Origin: Cellvibrionales bacterium
Lineage (GTDB): Bacteria; Pseudomonadota; Gammaproteobacteria; Pseudomonadales; JAHEGP01
Direction: 5' to 3'
Assembly (NCBI GenBank): GCA_024645065.1
Contig: JAHEGP010000001.1
Coordinates: 1-43,729, forward strand
Length of the DNA: 43,729 nucleotides
The notes beneath the pieces were generated by a model, which was not told the DNA's origin, did not search any database, and saw only the letters and a program-made list of their open reading frames with translations. Position 1 is the stretch's first letter; each line of letters opens with the position of its first letter. Shown one piece after another: positions 34,078 to 43,100 of this stretch. The position numbers and the translations under genes were made by a program.

Positions 34078-35271
34078 CTATGGCCTGTTGACCCAGCAAT
34101 CCCAGGGCGCCAGCGCCTCGCGCAGGTAGCGAAAACCTATCCGCTCCTGCTCGAGACGCAGGCTGGGTGCGAGTCGGTCGAAACACAGGTCCTGGTAGAG
34201 TTCCTGCTCGGCCTTGTGCAATCGCTGCAGGGGTTTGCGGGTCGGCTTGGGCTCAAAACCCCATAGTGGCTCATTCGCCAGCAGCGTTGATCTGTCCATC
34301 AGAAACGATCGCGCGCGGGGGAAATAGCTGCGCAGCTGGTCGAGCATGGCGAAGCCATGAGTATCGATATCTCCCCAGTAATGGATTACCTTGTCGGCCA
34401 GCCAGTTCGTCTTACTGAGCTTGTCGAGACCATAGCCGAGGCCAAAGATCACCATGGACCGCGGCACGTCAGGAAACGCGAGGCCGTTGATCTCGTTCTC
34501 GGTGATAAAAACGTTCTCTACCTGAAGGCCAAGCCCGGCGAAATCCTCCGCCGGAATCTGCAGGTCTCCCAGGCCGTGCAGATACAATGCCGGGTCCAGC
34601 AGGCGAAAGCGAATCGGCGTGGGTTTCGCGCGGAAACCGTAACGGGCCTCGAAGCCGGCGTTGCCCCGGGCGGTGTCGTCGACCTGTGCCGGGTCGAGCA
34701 CCTGATCCAGTAGTTCGGCAAGCACTTTTTTGTGGCCTTCGATGAACTTGGTATCCACGCCGGGGAGATCGAGCTGGCGCAGATAGATGCCGGGCCGCGG
34801 GTGCTCGCCAAGCCATTGCAGCACGGCTATCAACTTCGGCCACTCCCGCTTCAGTGCCAGCGCCTGCAATGGGCGCCGCTCCAGCCAGCCGGACAGAGCG
34901 CCAAAGCGCGCCAGCATCTCACCCCGAATACGATCGAAATCCCGCGCAGCCTGGCGCTTGCCGATCCAGGCCAGAGCCTGGTCGCGATTATGGAACAACG
35001 CCGCCACCGGCAATGCGTTGCGTCCTATCTGGCGGGAGTTGACCTCACGCCACTGCAGTGCACAATCCGCCTGGCTCTCCAACTGCGCCCATTGCCTCAC
35101 CCAGTCACGTGCCTGGGTATAGCGCGTGCCCAGATCGCTCGCCCCGGGTCCCCGTAACGGCAAACGCAGCGGAAACCCCGGGCTCTGGCCGTCCACCGAC
35201 AGCAGAAGGCCCTTATCCCAGTAGCGCTGCAAGCGACTGCGCAGATCCTCCGGCGAGGTCCAGCGACTCAT
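34078..35271 (-). CDS. jetD: Wadjet nuclease subunit JetD (DUF3322/DUF2220)
   Basis: Nuclease subunit of type I Wadjet, which cleaves small circular DNA after the JetABC motor extrudes it. The N-terminal half is DUF3322-like, the C-terminal half is a Toprim-type DUF2220 domain with the acidic residues in ITENEIN (257-262) and WGDIDTHG (299-306, Asp301 and Asp303), the arrangement expected of a Toprim metal site. Length 397 is typical. Its ATG overlaps the jetC stop by four bases (ATGA), so production is coupled. Last gene of the operon. Catalytic residues appear intact. Confidence 0.93.
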   Translation of the reverse strand: MSRWTSPEDLRSRLQRYWDKGLLLSVDGQSPGFPLRLPLRGPGASDLGTRYTQARDWVRQWAQLESQADCALQWREVNSRQIGRNALPVAALFHNRDQALAWIGKRQAARDFDRIRGEMLARFGALSGWLERRPLQALALKREWPKLIAVLQWLGEHPRPGIYLRQLDLPGVDTKFIEGHKKVLAELLDQVLDPAQVDDTARGNAGFEARYGFRAKPTPIRFRLLDPALYLHGLGDLQIPAEDFAGLGLQVENVFITENEINGLAFPDVPRSMVIFGLGYGLDKLSKTNWLADKVIHYWGDIDTHGFAMLDQLRSYFPRARSFLMDRSTLLANEPLWGFEPKPTRKPLQRLHKAEQELYQDLCFDRLAPSLRLEQERIGFRYLREALAPWDCWVNRP

Positions 35272-38200
35272 GCCGAACTGGCCGCACGCTGGGCCCGGTA
35301 CTCCTGAATGGTGAGATTCCTCAACTGCGAATCACGCCCTTCGGGGTTGTGCACGAAACCGACGCTGGCGACAAAGGGTTCGATAATGTGAATCTTCTGC
35401 AGGGGTGTGATAATCAACAATTGCAGGTGCAAACGCTTGAAGAGTTCCAGACCGAAACGCGCTGATTCATCCGAGCCGCGACCAAAGGCCTCATCGATCA
35501 CCACAAAGCGAAAGCTGCGCGAGCGTACGGCTCCCCATTCCAGGCCAAACTGGTATGCCAGGCTCGCCGCCAGCACGGTATAGGCCAGTTTTTCCTTCTG
35601 ACCGCCGGATTTGCCGCCAGAATCGGTATAGTGTTCGTGCTCACTGTCATCCTCCTGCCAGCGCTCCGAGGCGGCAAACTGAAACCAGTTGCGTACATCC
35701 GAAACCTTGCGCGTCCAGCGCCGATCCAGTTCGGTGCTGCCCTCACGCCCCCGGAAGCGGTCGATAATCGCCTTCACCTGGAGAAACTTTGCCTCGGCGT
35801 ACTGATCTGCCTCCGAGCCGGTGATATCACCCTCGATACAGGCGCGAAGCTGTCTCTGGAAGTCACGGATCTCGGCATCCGGGGTGTCCTGGGCTTCCAG
35901 CAGAATATAGCGCCCCGGGTTGTATTCGATCCCCAGCAGTGACTGGTTAATGCGCTCGATCCGCTCCTGGATGGTGCTGCGCTCACGCTGGAGCTTGGAC
36001 TGGAAACCGGCAACCTCGCGAATGGTATTTTCGTTCAGTAGCTGCTTGAAGCGTTCGGCAAAGCGTGGCAGATCGTCGGCCTGCAGGCGGGCCAGCATCT
36101 CGCGGAACTCGTCAGCGGCGTCAAGGCTGGCATCGACCTCCTGGGTCTCCAGCGGATACCCGTCGCGGTAGCGCTGCATCGCCACCACGATCGTTTCCTC
36201 GAGGTGCTTGATGCGTTTTTCCTCCGCGTCGATCTTCCCCTGCAACCACTCGCGCAACTCCCGCTCTCGGTTGTCACAGGACTCCACCGTTAGCTGGTGC
36301 TCCCCCAGGGCTTCACTGCGCAGGGGTTCCAGCTCGGCATGCAATGCAGCGCGCGTTGCCTCGGGGCAGGCCTGCAGCTGCTCACCGCAGGCATCGAGCA
36401 GACCCTGCGCCTGAGACCGCTTTTCATCGTTGCGCGCCAGCTCATCCTGCAACTGCCGCAGTTGTTGCTCGGTTTCGGCCATCGTATCCTCGAGGGCGAC
36501 CAGCCGGGCGTTGAGTGTGCGCAGGATATCGGAGCTGGCCTCCAGTTCCTTGCGCTCGCGCTCCAGTTCAGCCACCTCTCGCGCCAGCCGTGGCCAGTCA
36601 AGTTCGTCAAAGTCGCTGAAATTTTCAATCTTGTCCAGCCAGGATTTCTGCTCTACCAGTTCCCTCAGCCGTTGCTGCAACGTGGCCAACTGCCCAGCCG
36701 TGCCCTGGATTTTCGCTTCCAGCCCTGTGACCCGCGCCGCCAGCGCGGCAATCTTGGCGTCGTTACTCCAACCCAACACATAGCGACTGCGATCATCCAG
36801 CCGATGGCGGTCGTCCTTCTCATGGCGCTGGCCGCCGGCTTTAATCTGGCCAGCCAGGGTGACCGCTCGATGCTCGCGCCGGAAGCGCTCCAGCGAATCG
36901 CAGCAGACGTAATCGAAACGCCTGGCCAACTCCTGCTGTAACCACGGGTAAAACTCACTATCGGGTTTGATCTCCAGTTTGCGAGACAGCGAGTCGGGCT
37001 GGGTATCGACGGGCAAGGCGTTGCGGTCGATACGCACCCGGTAATAGACCAGGCGCCCCCGGAGACGGGTGCGGTCGACCCACTGGGCAACCTGCCCGTA
37101 GAGGTGATCGGGGACCAACAGCGATAGACCGAAGTTGTGCAGCAGGCGCTCGGCGACCCCCTCCCAGGCGGCCTCGCTCGCTCTCACCTGAATCAACTCA
37201 CCGGCAAAGGGCATCCCGGTCTCATCGACATCGAGCGCTGCGCACAGCTCACGTCGCAGCTGAATCTGACGCGCATCGATATTACTGCGCCGCTGCTTCA
37301 GGGATTCCAGCTCGCCAGCCAGGTCATCGCGCTGGACTCTCAGGCTTCGCAGTTCAACCTCATGATCGACACTGGCATTTTGCAGCCCGGCGCTGCGTTG
37401 GGCGCTGCTGGCCAAGAGCGTTTGAACCGAATCCCGGTTGGCCTGAAACTGCTCCAGGGTTTCGATGCGCGGCAGCTCAAGGCTGGCGGCGAGCCCGGCG
37501 TAGAGGTCGGCACGCCTGCGGCGCTTGTGCAGCTCGGCATCGCGCTCGACAAGCTCGGCCTTGAGGCGCTCCAGGCGGTCGCCGCCGTTGGCGGCAATTG
37601 CCCGCATCAGTTCATCCCGGTCGATCAGCTGCTGGCGACGCAGGCCGGTTTTTTGCTCGACCCGCGCCTGGGTTTGGCGGGCAGCACTGACCAATTTGGC
37701 GAGGCGCACATCCAGCAATCCGGCCTTCAGACCGGCGAAGTGAAAGCGAAGGCCGTTGCGACAGTCCTGCCAGTAACGGCTGCTGGCACTCACCTCACGG
37801 TGGCGATCACAATTGTCCACCAGCGGAATCAACCGCTCCACCTGGTCGCGTGCTTTCAGGACCGATTCGTGGGCCCGGTTGAGGTCTTCGAAATGGCCTA
37901 TCAGCGCTTCGATCCGCGGCTCAACGGCGAAGGGTTCAAGCATGTGTTCGCGCACGAAGTCAGTGAGATTGCCCACAGACTTCATCGACACGGTCTGGTG
38001 GAACAGCTCCAGCGCCTGGGCGTTGTCGATACCAAAACGGCGGCGAAATGCGGCCTCATAGGGTGGAAAGCTGTCGAAGGGGCCTTCGACGCCCGCCCGG
38101 TCACGCAGCCGCTTGCGCAGCTGGTTGATATCGCTGCCGAAGTCTGCGAAGTCAGTGGCGATGCCCAGCACCTGGTCGGCGACAAGGTAAAACCGCGTCG

Positions 38201-38639
38201 GTTGACCGCTCGCGTCTTTGGACCAGAACACCTGGGCCAGGCTTACATCCTGATCGTAACCCTCGTTGCGAAAAACACCGAGAATGATAGAGAAATTGTT
38301 GTGATCTCGCAGCGCCACCGGTTTGGCGGCATAGCCGCTTTCGCTGCGTTCAGACTTGTAGTAACCAAGCACGTAGGAGCGCAGTGTGCGTTCCCGGGCC
38401 TCGGCGCCGGCGGCCTTGTTATAGGCGACCCGTTGCGCAGGAACCAGCAAGGTGGTGACAGCATCGACAAGGGTCGATTTGCCTGAACCAATATCACCGG
38501 TCAACAGGCCGTTTTCGCCGTTGAGCTCGAGGGACCAGATGAGCTTGTCGAAGGTTCCCCAGTTGTAGACTTCGAGGCGCTGCAAGCGGAATCCGGCGAG
38601 CTCGTCGCTGGTAGTGAAATCCAGTAGTTCTTCCTGCAT
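35268..38639 (-). CDS. jetC: Wadjet SMC-like ATPase JetC
   Basis: SMC/MukB-type ATPase motor of Wadjet, thought to extrude DNA loops and identify plasmids by their small closed size. From ATG 38639 (1123 residues) the Walker A motif is GDIGSGKST (48-56), the ABC signature SGGQKEKLAY starts near 1011, and Walker B with the catalytic Glu is FVVIDEAF (Asp-Glu near 1049-1050). Between them lie long heptad-rich coiled-coil arms (for example around 340-460 and 640-800) and a hinge-like centre. The start shares one base with the jetB stop (TGATG). An in-frame start at 38711 would lie inside jetB and has no family support. Confidence 0.95.
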   Translation of the reverse strand: MQEELLDFTTSDELAGFRLQRLEVYNWGTFDKLIWSLELNGENGLLTGDIGSGKSTLVDAVTTLLVPAQRVAYNKAAGAEARERTLRSYVLGYYKSERSESGYAAKPVALRDHNNFSIILGVFRNEGYDQDVSLAQVFWSKDASGQPTRFYLVADQVLGIATDFADFGSDINQLRKRLRDRAGVEGPFDSFPPYEAAFRRRFGIDNAQALELFHQTVSMKSVGNLTDFVREHMLEPFAVEPRIEALIGHFEDLNRAHESVLKARDQVERLIPLVDNCDRHREVSASSRYWQDCRNGLRFHFAGLKAGLLDVRLAKLVSAARQTQARVEQKTGLRRQQLIDRDELMRAIAANGGDRLERLKAELVERDAELHKRRRRADLYAGLAASLELPRIETLEQFQANRDSVQTLLASSAQRSAGLQNASVDHEVELRSLRVQRDDLAGELESLKQRRSNIDARQIQLRRELCAALDVDETGMPFAGELIQVRASEAAWEGVAERLLHNFGLSLLVPDHLYGQVAQWVDRTRLRGRLVYYRVRIDRNALPVDTQPDSLSRKLEIKPDSEFYPWLQQELARRFDYVCCDSLERFRREHRAVTLAGQIKAGGQRHEKDDRHRLDDRSRYVLGWSNDAKIAALAARVTGLEAKIQGTAGQLATLQQRLRELVEQKSWLDKIENFSDFDELDWPRLAREVAELERERKELEASSDILRTLNARLVALEDTMAETEQQLRQLQDELARNDEKRSQAQGLLDACGEQLQACPEATRAALHAELEPLRSEALGEHQLTVESCDNRERELREWLQGKIDAEEKRIKHLEETIVVAMQRYRDGYPLETQEVDASLDAADEFREMLARLQADDLPRFAERFKQLLNENTIREVAGFQSKLQRERSTIQERIERINQSLLGIEYNPGRYILLEAQDTPDAEIRDFQRQLRACIEGDITGSEADQYAEAKFLQVKAIIDRFRGREGSTELDRRWTRKVSDVRNWFQFAASERWQEDDSEHEHYTDSGGKSGGQKEKLAYTVLAASLAYQFGLEWGAVRSRSFRFVVIDEAFGRGSDESARFGLELFKRLHLQLLIITPLQKIHIIEPFVASVGFVHNPEGRDSQLRNLTIQEYRAQRAASSA

Positions 38640-39229
38640 CAGGTACTCGCTTCGTCGGGGGAAATATGCGCCCGGTAGGTTTGCAAGCGGGCATCGAATT
38701 CGCTGAGCCACTGGGCATCGACGAACGCCTTGAGGATACGACGCACCTCGATCATCTGTTCCTGACCGCGCAGCCGGCGCACGAAACCCAGTTCGATAAC
38801 CTTGTTGATATGGGCGTCTATCTGATCGACCAGCCGGGTTTCAGTTGAGCCCGGGGGCAGAAAGGTACGCATCATTTCGACAACCTCATCCCGCGACAGT
38901 ATCAGTCGGGTATCGCCTGCCCCGGCGTCAAACTCCGCCAGCTTGCGCCGCAACAGCGCAATCAGCAGACTCACCGGATAGGACAGTTGCCGACGGTTGA
39001 CCAGGCGCGGCAATTCCGTCTCCTGATCGCCCGCCTCTCGCGTGCGCAGCCAGGCATAGCCCTCGGCTTCGTCGAGCATCAACTCCAGACCGAGCAATGC
39101 GACATGGTCCCGCACCCTTGCCTGCAGTTCCAGCAGCTGCTGCCACAGCGCTGCGTCCTGCTCCTGGTAGAGCACGCCTTTCATAAGCGCGATCAGTACA
39201 AGCGAAAAGTGATTGTCTGTGGTTTCCAT
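38639..39229 (-). CDS. jetB: Wadjet subunit JetB (DUF4194)
   Basis: Small DUF4194 subunit, the kite-like (MukE-type) partner that bridges JetA and JetC in the Wadjet complex. 196 residues, mainly helical with winged-helix character; typical segments are FSLVLIALMKGVLYQEQDAA, EGYAWLRTRE and RLVNRRQLSYPVSLLIALLR. Starts seven bases after jetA with AGAGG upstream. It ends by sharing a base with the jetC start, a layout that keeps subunit ratios linked. Confidence 0.93.
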   Translation of the reverse strand: METTDNHFSLVLIALMKGVLYQEQDAALWQQLLELQARVRDHVALLGLELMLDEAEGYAWLRTREAGDQETELPRLVNRRQLSYPVSLLIALLRRKLAEFDAGAGDTRLILSRDEVVEMMRTFLPPGSTETRLVDQIDAHINKVIELGFVRRLRGQEQMIEVRRILKAFVDAQWLSEFDARLQTYRAHISPDEAST

Positions 39230-39236
39230 GCGGGAG

Positions 39237-40700
39237 TCAGCCTCTGGTAAAAATTACCCGGGGAAGCTCGGCCTGGCGCAGACAGCCGTCAGGGTCGCGC
39301 CAGCAAATTTTCTCGGAGTTACAGTCGTCGAACAGCGCATGACGATCCTCCCCCGCGATCGACAGATAGGCAACCAGTTCCGCCAGCCCCTGCTCCAGCG
39401 GCTGGAGCTCCACCACCTCGGCCAGGGTGACCTGGGAGCGGTTTTGCAGCAACTGGCGAATCCGGGCCTTGAGACGGGGCTTATCAATGTTGAACTGACT
39501 GAAAAGCGCGTCCGTGGTGATGTCGCTGGTGTCGCCGCTGCGGATCCCGGTGTCCAGCACTGGTCGCACTGGGGGACTGTACAGCGGGCGCTCCATCGGC
39601 AATTGGATGGTCGGCCCAGGCGCGTCGATGCTGGCAAAATCCCCGGTCGGCAGCTGCTCCCTGATCGCCAGGGCGCAAGTGGAGATGCCATCGAGCAATT
39701 GCATGATGCGCTTGTTTTCGAGATAGGCCTGATCATCGAGGTAGCGGCGCAACTGTTGCGACAGCCTCGCCACAGTGCGCTGGGTTTGCTCGCCGGCCTC
39801 GAGCCAGTCGTAGTGGATGCGCTTGAAGCGAATATCCTGGTTGAGCTCCTGCACTGCATCCAGCGCAAATACTTTTTCCAGCAGCTGGGTCAGCTCATCC
39901 TGGCTTGCGGGCGACATCAAGAAATCCCAGAAAGCGCGAAAACTGCGCCCCTGATCGGAGTCGGCTATCGCATCCCGTTCGCCGAATATTTGCGCCAGCA
40001 GTTCGCCCTTGCGCCCCTCCCAGGTGGCGATCTGTTCGCGCACCTGCATATCCAACTGACGGAAGTTGTGCTCGACCTCGCGGAAGTCGCCGAGCAATTC
40101 CCGCGCCGTACTGCTGGCCTGCTGGAACCGGTCGCGCAGCCCGGTGTCATCCAGCAGTGCGATCTCCCCGTCTCGGGCTCGCGCAATATCCGCTTCGATC
40201 TCGTGACGCCGTTGCTCCAGCTCCCGGATTCTGCTTTCGGTGTCAGTGTCGGCTCCGGACACCATCTGGCGCAATAGTTCCAGCACCGTCATCAAACGCG
40301 ATTCCGTGCCGACAAAGGCACGCTGGGCGAGGGATTCGAGCCAGTTAATCGCTTTCTCGGTCGCTGGCGTGAGATCGAAGTGCGCCTCGTCCGAGCCCGG
40401 AGGATAATATTTGCGCAACCAGCCGCGCTCATTCTGCGCCCAGTCGTCCAGATAGTCGCGAGCACTGCGGGGGAAGGCATCTTCGCCTTCGGTCTCACGC
40501 AGGTTAAACAATACGTCTTCCAGCCGCGATTCCAACTCGGGCTGTGCCATTACACGAACATTGGGGGCGATAAAGGTTTGCTGCAGAAAGCTTGCAATCA
40601 GAGGCGCATGGTCTGCCTGCAGCAAGCGCCAGCCCGGGTGGCTTCTGCGCAGTTGGACGAGGGTAGCAAAATCCGGACTCAAGGAATTCTCTGATTGCAC
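39237..40700 (-). CDS. jetA: Wadjet subunit JetA (DUF3375)
   Basis: DUF3375 kleisin-like (MukF-type) subunit of type I Wadjet, binding JetB and JetC. N-terminal winged-helix and helical part (FATLVQLRRSHPGWRLLQAD), a central coiled coil (about 170-260, RIRELEQRRHEIEADIARAR) and a C-terminal domain. 487 residues, normal. The start codon is GTG at 40700; the conserved N terminus requires it, since the first ATG lies about 50 codons in. A sigma70-like promoter ends so close that the leader would be only about ten bases, so the ribosome site is weak. First gene of jetABCD. Confidence 0.93.
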   Translation of the reverse strand: MQSENSLSPDFATLVQLRRSHPGWRLLQADHAPLIASFLQQTFIAPNVRVMAQPELESRLEDVLFNLRETEGEDAFPRSARDYLDDWAQNERGWLRKYYPPGSDEAHFDLTPATEKAINWLESLAQRAFVGTESRLMTVLELLRQMVSGADTDTESRIRELEQRRHEIEADIARARDGEIALLDDTGLRDRFQQASSTARELLGDFREVEHNFRQLDMQVREQIATWEGRKGELLAQIFGERDAIADSDQGRSFRAFWDFLMSPASQDELTQLLEKVFALDAVQELNQDIRFKRIHYDWLEAGEQTQRTVARLSQQLRRYLDDQAYLENKRIMQLLDGISTCALAIREQLPTGDFASIDAPGPTIQLPMERPLYSPPVRPVLDTGIRSGDTSDITTDALFSQFNIDKPRLKARIRQLLQNRSQVTLAEVVELQPLEQGLAELVAYLSIAGEDRHALFDDCNSEKICWRDPDGCLRQAELPRVIFTRG

Positions 40701-40717
40701 GCGATTCTAGAGCGCCC

Positions 40718-40746
40718 ATTATCCTGCTTAAGGCACCTATGATCAA
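40718..40746 (-). promoter_or_regulatory. Candidate promoter of the Wadjet operon
   Basis: Minus strand: -35 TTGATC (40741-40746) and -10 GATAAT (40718-40723, five of six) with exactly 17 bases between. Predicted transcription start near 40711, about ten bases before the jetA GTG. Confidence 0.5.
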
Positions 40747-40789
40747 TTCGGTGTCAGCTCAGGCTTCGCCTCGAGCGCCCGCGGCTGGA

Positions 40790-40807
40790 GCGCTGCAATG
40801 GCAGCGC
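40790..40807. repeat. Perfect 7-bp inverted repeat between the regulator and jetA
   Basis: GCGCTGC and GCAGCGC around AATG, about 72 bases after the regulator's stop on the minus strand. It could end its transcript before the Wadjet promoter, but no T-run follows. Confidence 0.4.
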
Positions 40808-40878
40808 AACGGTGGCAGGCCGGCGGCATGCAGAGGGATTGGCGCGGCGGCCTCATCGCACATCAAAAGCGGTCGCTG

Positions 40879-42465
40879 TCAACGCCATCCAAGCTGCTCC
40901 AGCAGCGACAACTCCTCAGGGCTGGCAAAGCAGGCGATATCTTCTGTGGACAGAATCGGCCGGATTCGCCGGGCATCCGCCAGCGCCTTGCCCGCCGCTG
41001 CAGGATCACCGGCAGAAATATACGCCACCGCAAGCACCACCCTGGGCAAAAATATCTTGTCGTCACAGCGACAGGCATGGGTGGCAGTCTCGATCGCCTC
41101 ATCCAGTCTTCCGTAGTTCAGCATCGCCCTCGCCAATAGCGCACTCCAGGCTGAGAGACGACTGTCACGAGGACTGATCTTCATGCCCTGCTTCATGTAC
41201 TCGATGCCCTGCTCGTCCCCCATTCGCAGCAGCGCGGCACCCAGTGCGGTGATGGCCTGGGCGTTACTGGGATCCAGTTCCACCGCACGACGCAGCATAC
41301 CGACACCGCGCTCCAGATCACCCATATCGGCAAAGGCACAGCCGGCGTAGCCGAGCACATCGGTATCCTGGTTGTCCAACGCCACCGCGGTCTCAGCCGC
41401 CGCAATCGCTTCCGCCTGCCACGCTTCCCCGCTGACCAGTCCCACGAGGTGCCCGATAGCCAGGGTGAGCGCCAGGTAGGCATGGGCAAAAGCCAGCTCG
41501 GGGTCCCGGTCAATAGCCTGCCGCAGTAATTCGGCGGCTTCGGCGAAGCTGTCCTCACTCCATCCCTTTTGGCCCAGGATCGCATGCGCCCTGCGGTACA
41601 GTGCCCAGGCACCCAGGTCCACGGGTTTGCGTCTGCGCAAAGTCGCCAGCTCCGCGCGATTGAGCGCCGGTTCAATGCAGGCGACAATCTCGCGGACCAG
41701 CTCATCCTGCAATTCACCCACCCGGTCGAAGGGAATGACCCGCCGTTCAGACCATCGCATGTTCCCGGCGGCGGCTTCCAGGAGTTGTACGCTGACCCGC
41801 AAGTCACCCCCGCTGGCGCGCACCGAACCCTCAATCACGTAATCGACGGCCAGTTCCGCGGCGATTTGTTGAATGCTGAACTCGCCCTGGCGCAGGTGAG
41901 AGGTGGTATTGCGGGACAACACGAAGAAACCCGGAATACGCGCCAGCTGGATGCTGATGTCTTCGCCCAGGGTGTCGGCAATCCAGGTAATTGCGTCATC
42001 GCCCTGGCTGTGGGAAAAAGGAAGCACAGCGAGCACAGGGCGCTCGCTCTTCGCCACTGCGCCATCGGTAAAGAGGCAGATTGAACGCGCTGCTTCACGC
42101 ATGGCCGCCGAACTGTTGCTGATCACAGCGGCGGCCGCGGCGCTACTGTTTGATGCCCGCTGTTCCAGCGGAGCCACGAAACGGTACCCCCGCCGGTTGA
42201 AGGTAGTGATGTATTGTTGCGATCGGCCGTCGTCCCCCAGGGCCCGCCGGGCCGCCTTGACCGCGCTGCTCAGGGTGGAGTCAGAGACGATTTTTCCCTC
42301 CCATAGATTATCCAGCAATTCCTGCCGAGAGATAATCCTGCTGCTATTCATGGCGAGATAGGCGAGCAGATCAAATACCTGGGGTTCCAGCGGCACCGGC
42401 AGGCCAGCGCCACGCAGCTCGAATAATTCCGTGTCCAGTTCAAAGTGGCCAAATGCCAGGATCAT
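40879..42465 (-). CDS. Winged-helix and TPR transcriptional regulator (CadC/OmpR-type DNA-binding domain)
   Basis: A 528-residue regulator. Residues 1-98 are an OmpR/PhoB-type winged helix (LDTELFELRGAGLPVPLEPQ, SRQELLDNLWEGKIVSDSTL, FNRRGYRFVAP). About 142-290 is a TolB-N-like alpha/beta domain (RPVLAVLPFSHSQGDDAITW, AVDYVIEGSVRASGGDLRVS), and the rest is a TPR array. This architecture is common in Proteobacteria, often with a membrane helix between the first two parts; none is evident here. ATG 42465 has GAAAGAGAG upstream. The frame stays open to 42777 but that would overlap the divergent membrane gene. Divergent from the mddA pair, which it may control, and 178 bases upstream of jetA on the same strand. 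Confidence 0.88.
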   Translation of the reverse strand: MILAFGHFELDTELFELRGAGLPVPLEPQVFDLLAYLAMNSSRIISRQELLDNLWEGKIVSDSTLSSAVKAARRALGDDGRSQQYITTFNRRGYRFVAPLEQRASNSSAAAAAVISNSSAAMREAARSICLFTDGAVAKSERPVLAVLPFSHSQGDDAITWIADTLGEDISIQLARIPGFFVLSRNTTSHLRQGEFSIQQIAAELAVDYVIEGSVRASGGDLRVSVQLLEAAAGNMRWSERRVIPFDRVGELQDELVREIVACIEPALNRAELATLRRRKPVDLGAWALYRRAHAILGQKGWSEDSFAEAAELLRQAIDRDPELAFAHAYLALTLAIGHLVGLVSGEAWQAEAIAAAETAVALDNQDTDVLGYAGCAFADMGDLERGVGMLRRAVELDPSNAQAITALGAALLRMGDEQGIEYMKQGMKISPRDSRLSAWSALLARAMLNYGRLDEAIETATHACRCDDKIFLPRVVLAVAYISAGDPAAAGKALADARRIRPILSTEDIACFASPEELSLLEQLGWR

Positions 42466-42624
42466 CTCTCTTTCTCGATAGCCCTGCTTCCAGACATTAC
42501 GATAGCAAACAATCTCCACAGAATCCCCACAAAACTTCCAACCCCCCTGCAAGCGTGGCTCCGGCGCAAGCCGTAAACTCGTCCCATCAAAACCTGAACT
42601 GCTGCCAATGAGAGGACTATCGTC

Positions 42625-43068
42625 ATGAGTGAACGTCAAATAAATCTGTGCTGGTTTATCACCGCGGTACTGCTGGGCCTCGGCCTGACCCTGTGGTCGC
42701 CAGGGTTGATTGGCGCCATCCTGTTCACCATTGGCCATAATGCCTGCTACCTGGCACTCAATCCCAATGCCAGCCACTTCAGCCTGCAGGTGCGCTTCGT
42801 GTATCTGGGCCTGCTGCTAGTCGGACAGCTACCTCACTGCCTGTGGATCAACTGGGTTCAACTGTTTGGCACCACCGCACTGATCACCGCGGGTTACTGC
42901 CCGCTGGCGCGGCTCCTGTGCCTGGCCAGCTGGAACCGATCCCTGCCACTGACCTGGTCCCTGGTGACAACCGTCCTCATGACCCCTCCGGTCAAAGGCA
43001 GCTTCAACCAGGTAGTCAATCCGCCACTCAACAAGCCTGGCGCGGCACCTTCCGTCAGCCAGCCTTAA
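42625..43068 (+). CDS. Uncharacterised integral membrane protein, 147 aa
   Basis: Not recognised. AGAGGA at 42611-42616 supports the ATG. Three to four membrane helices: about 8-35 (LCWFITAVLLGLGLTLWSPG and on), 56-72 (VRFVYLGLLLVGQLPHCLW), 75-100 and 108-118. The last 30 residues are Pro/Asn-rich and likely soluble. It is followed after 32 bases by the MddA-type gene with a strong ribosome site, so the two are probably one transcript. A role as membrane partner or as a carrier for sulfur compounds would be speculation. Confidence 0.75.
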   Translation: MSERQINLCWFITAVLLGLGLTLWSPGLIGAILFTIGHNACYLALNPNASHFSLQVRFVYLGLLLVGQLPHCLWINWVQLFGTTALITAGYCPLARLLCLASWNRSLPLTWSLVTTVLMTPPVKGSFNQVVNPPLNKPGAAPSVSQP

Positions 43069-43100
43069 AAACCGAAAACCCCCTGCAAGGAGGAACCACA

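Noticed and set aside
37137..38486. Long plus-strand ORF (449 codons) antisense to jetC
   Set aside because: jetC is a full-length family match in the same bases; the antisense product is low-complexity, His/Gln/Ala-rich and lacks a ribosome site. High GC makes such shadows common.
39213..40277. 354-codon plus-strand ORF antisense to jetA
   Set aside because: Opposite the DUF3375 gene; composition typical of an antisense frame.
34000..40900. Mobile-element borders or attachment sites around the Wadjet operon
   Set aside because: I found no transposase, integrase, tRNA or flanking direct repeat by eye; an exact repeat search would be needed to exclude short ones.
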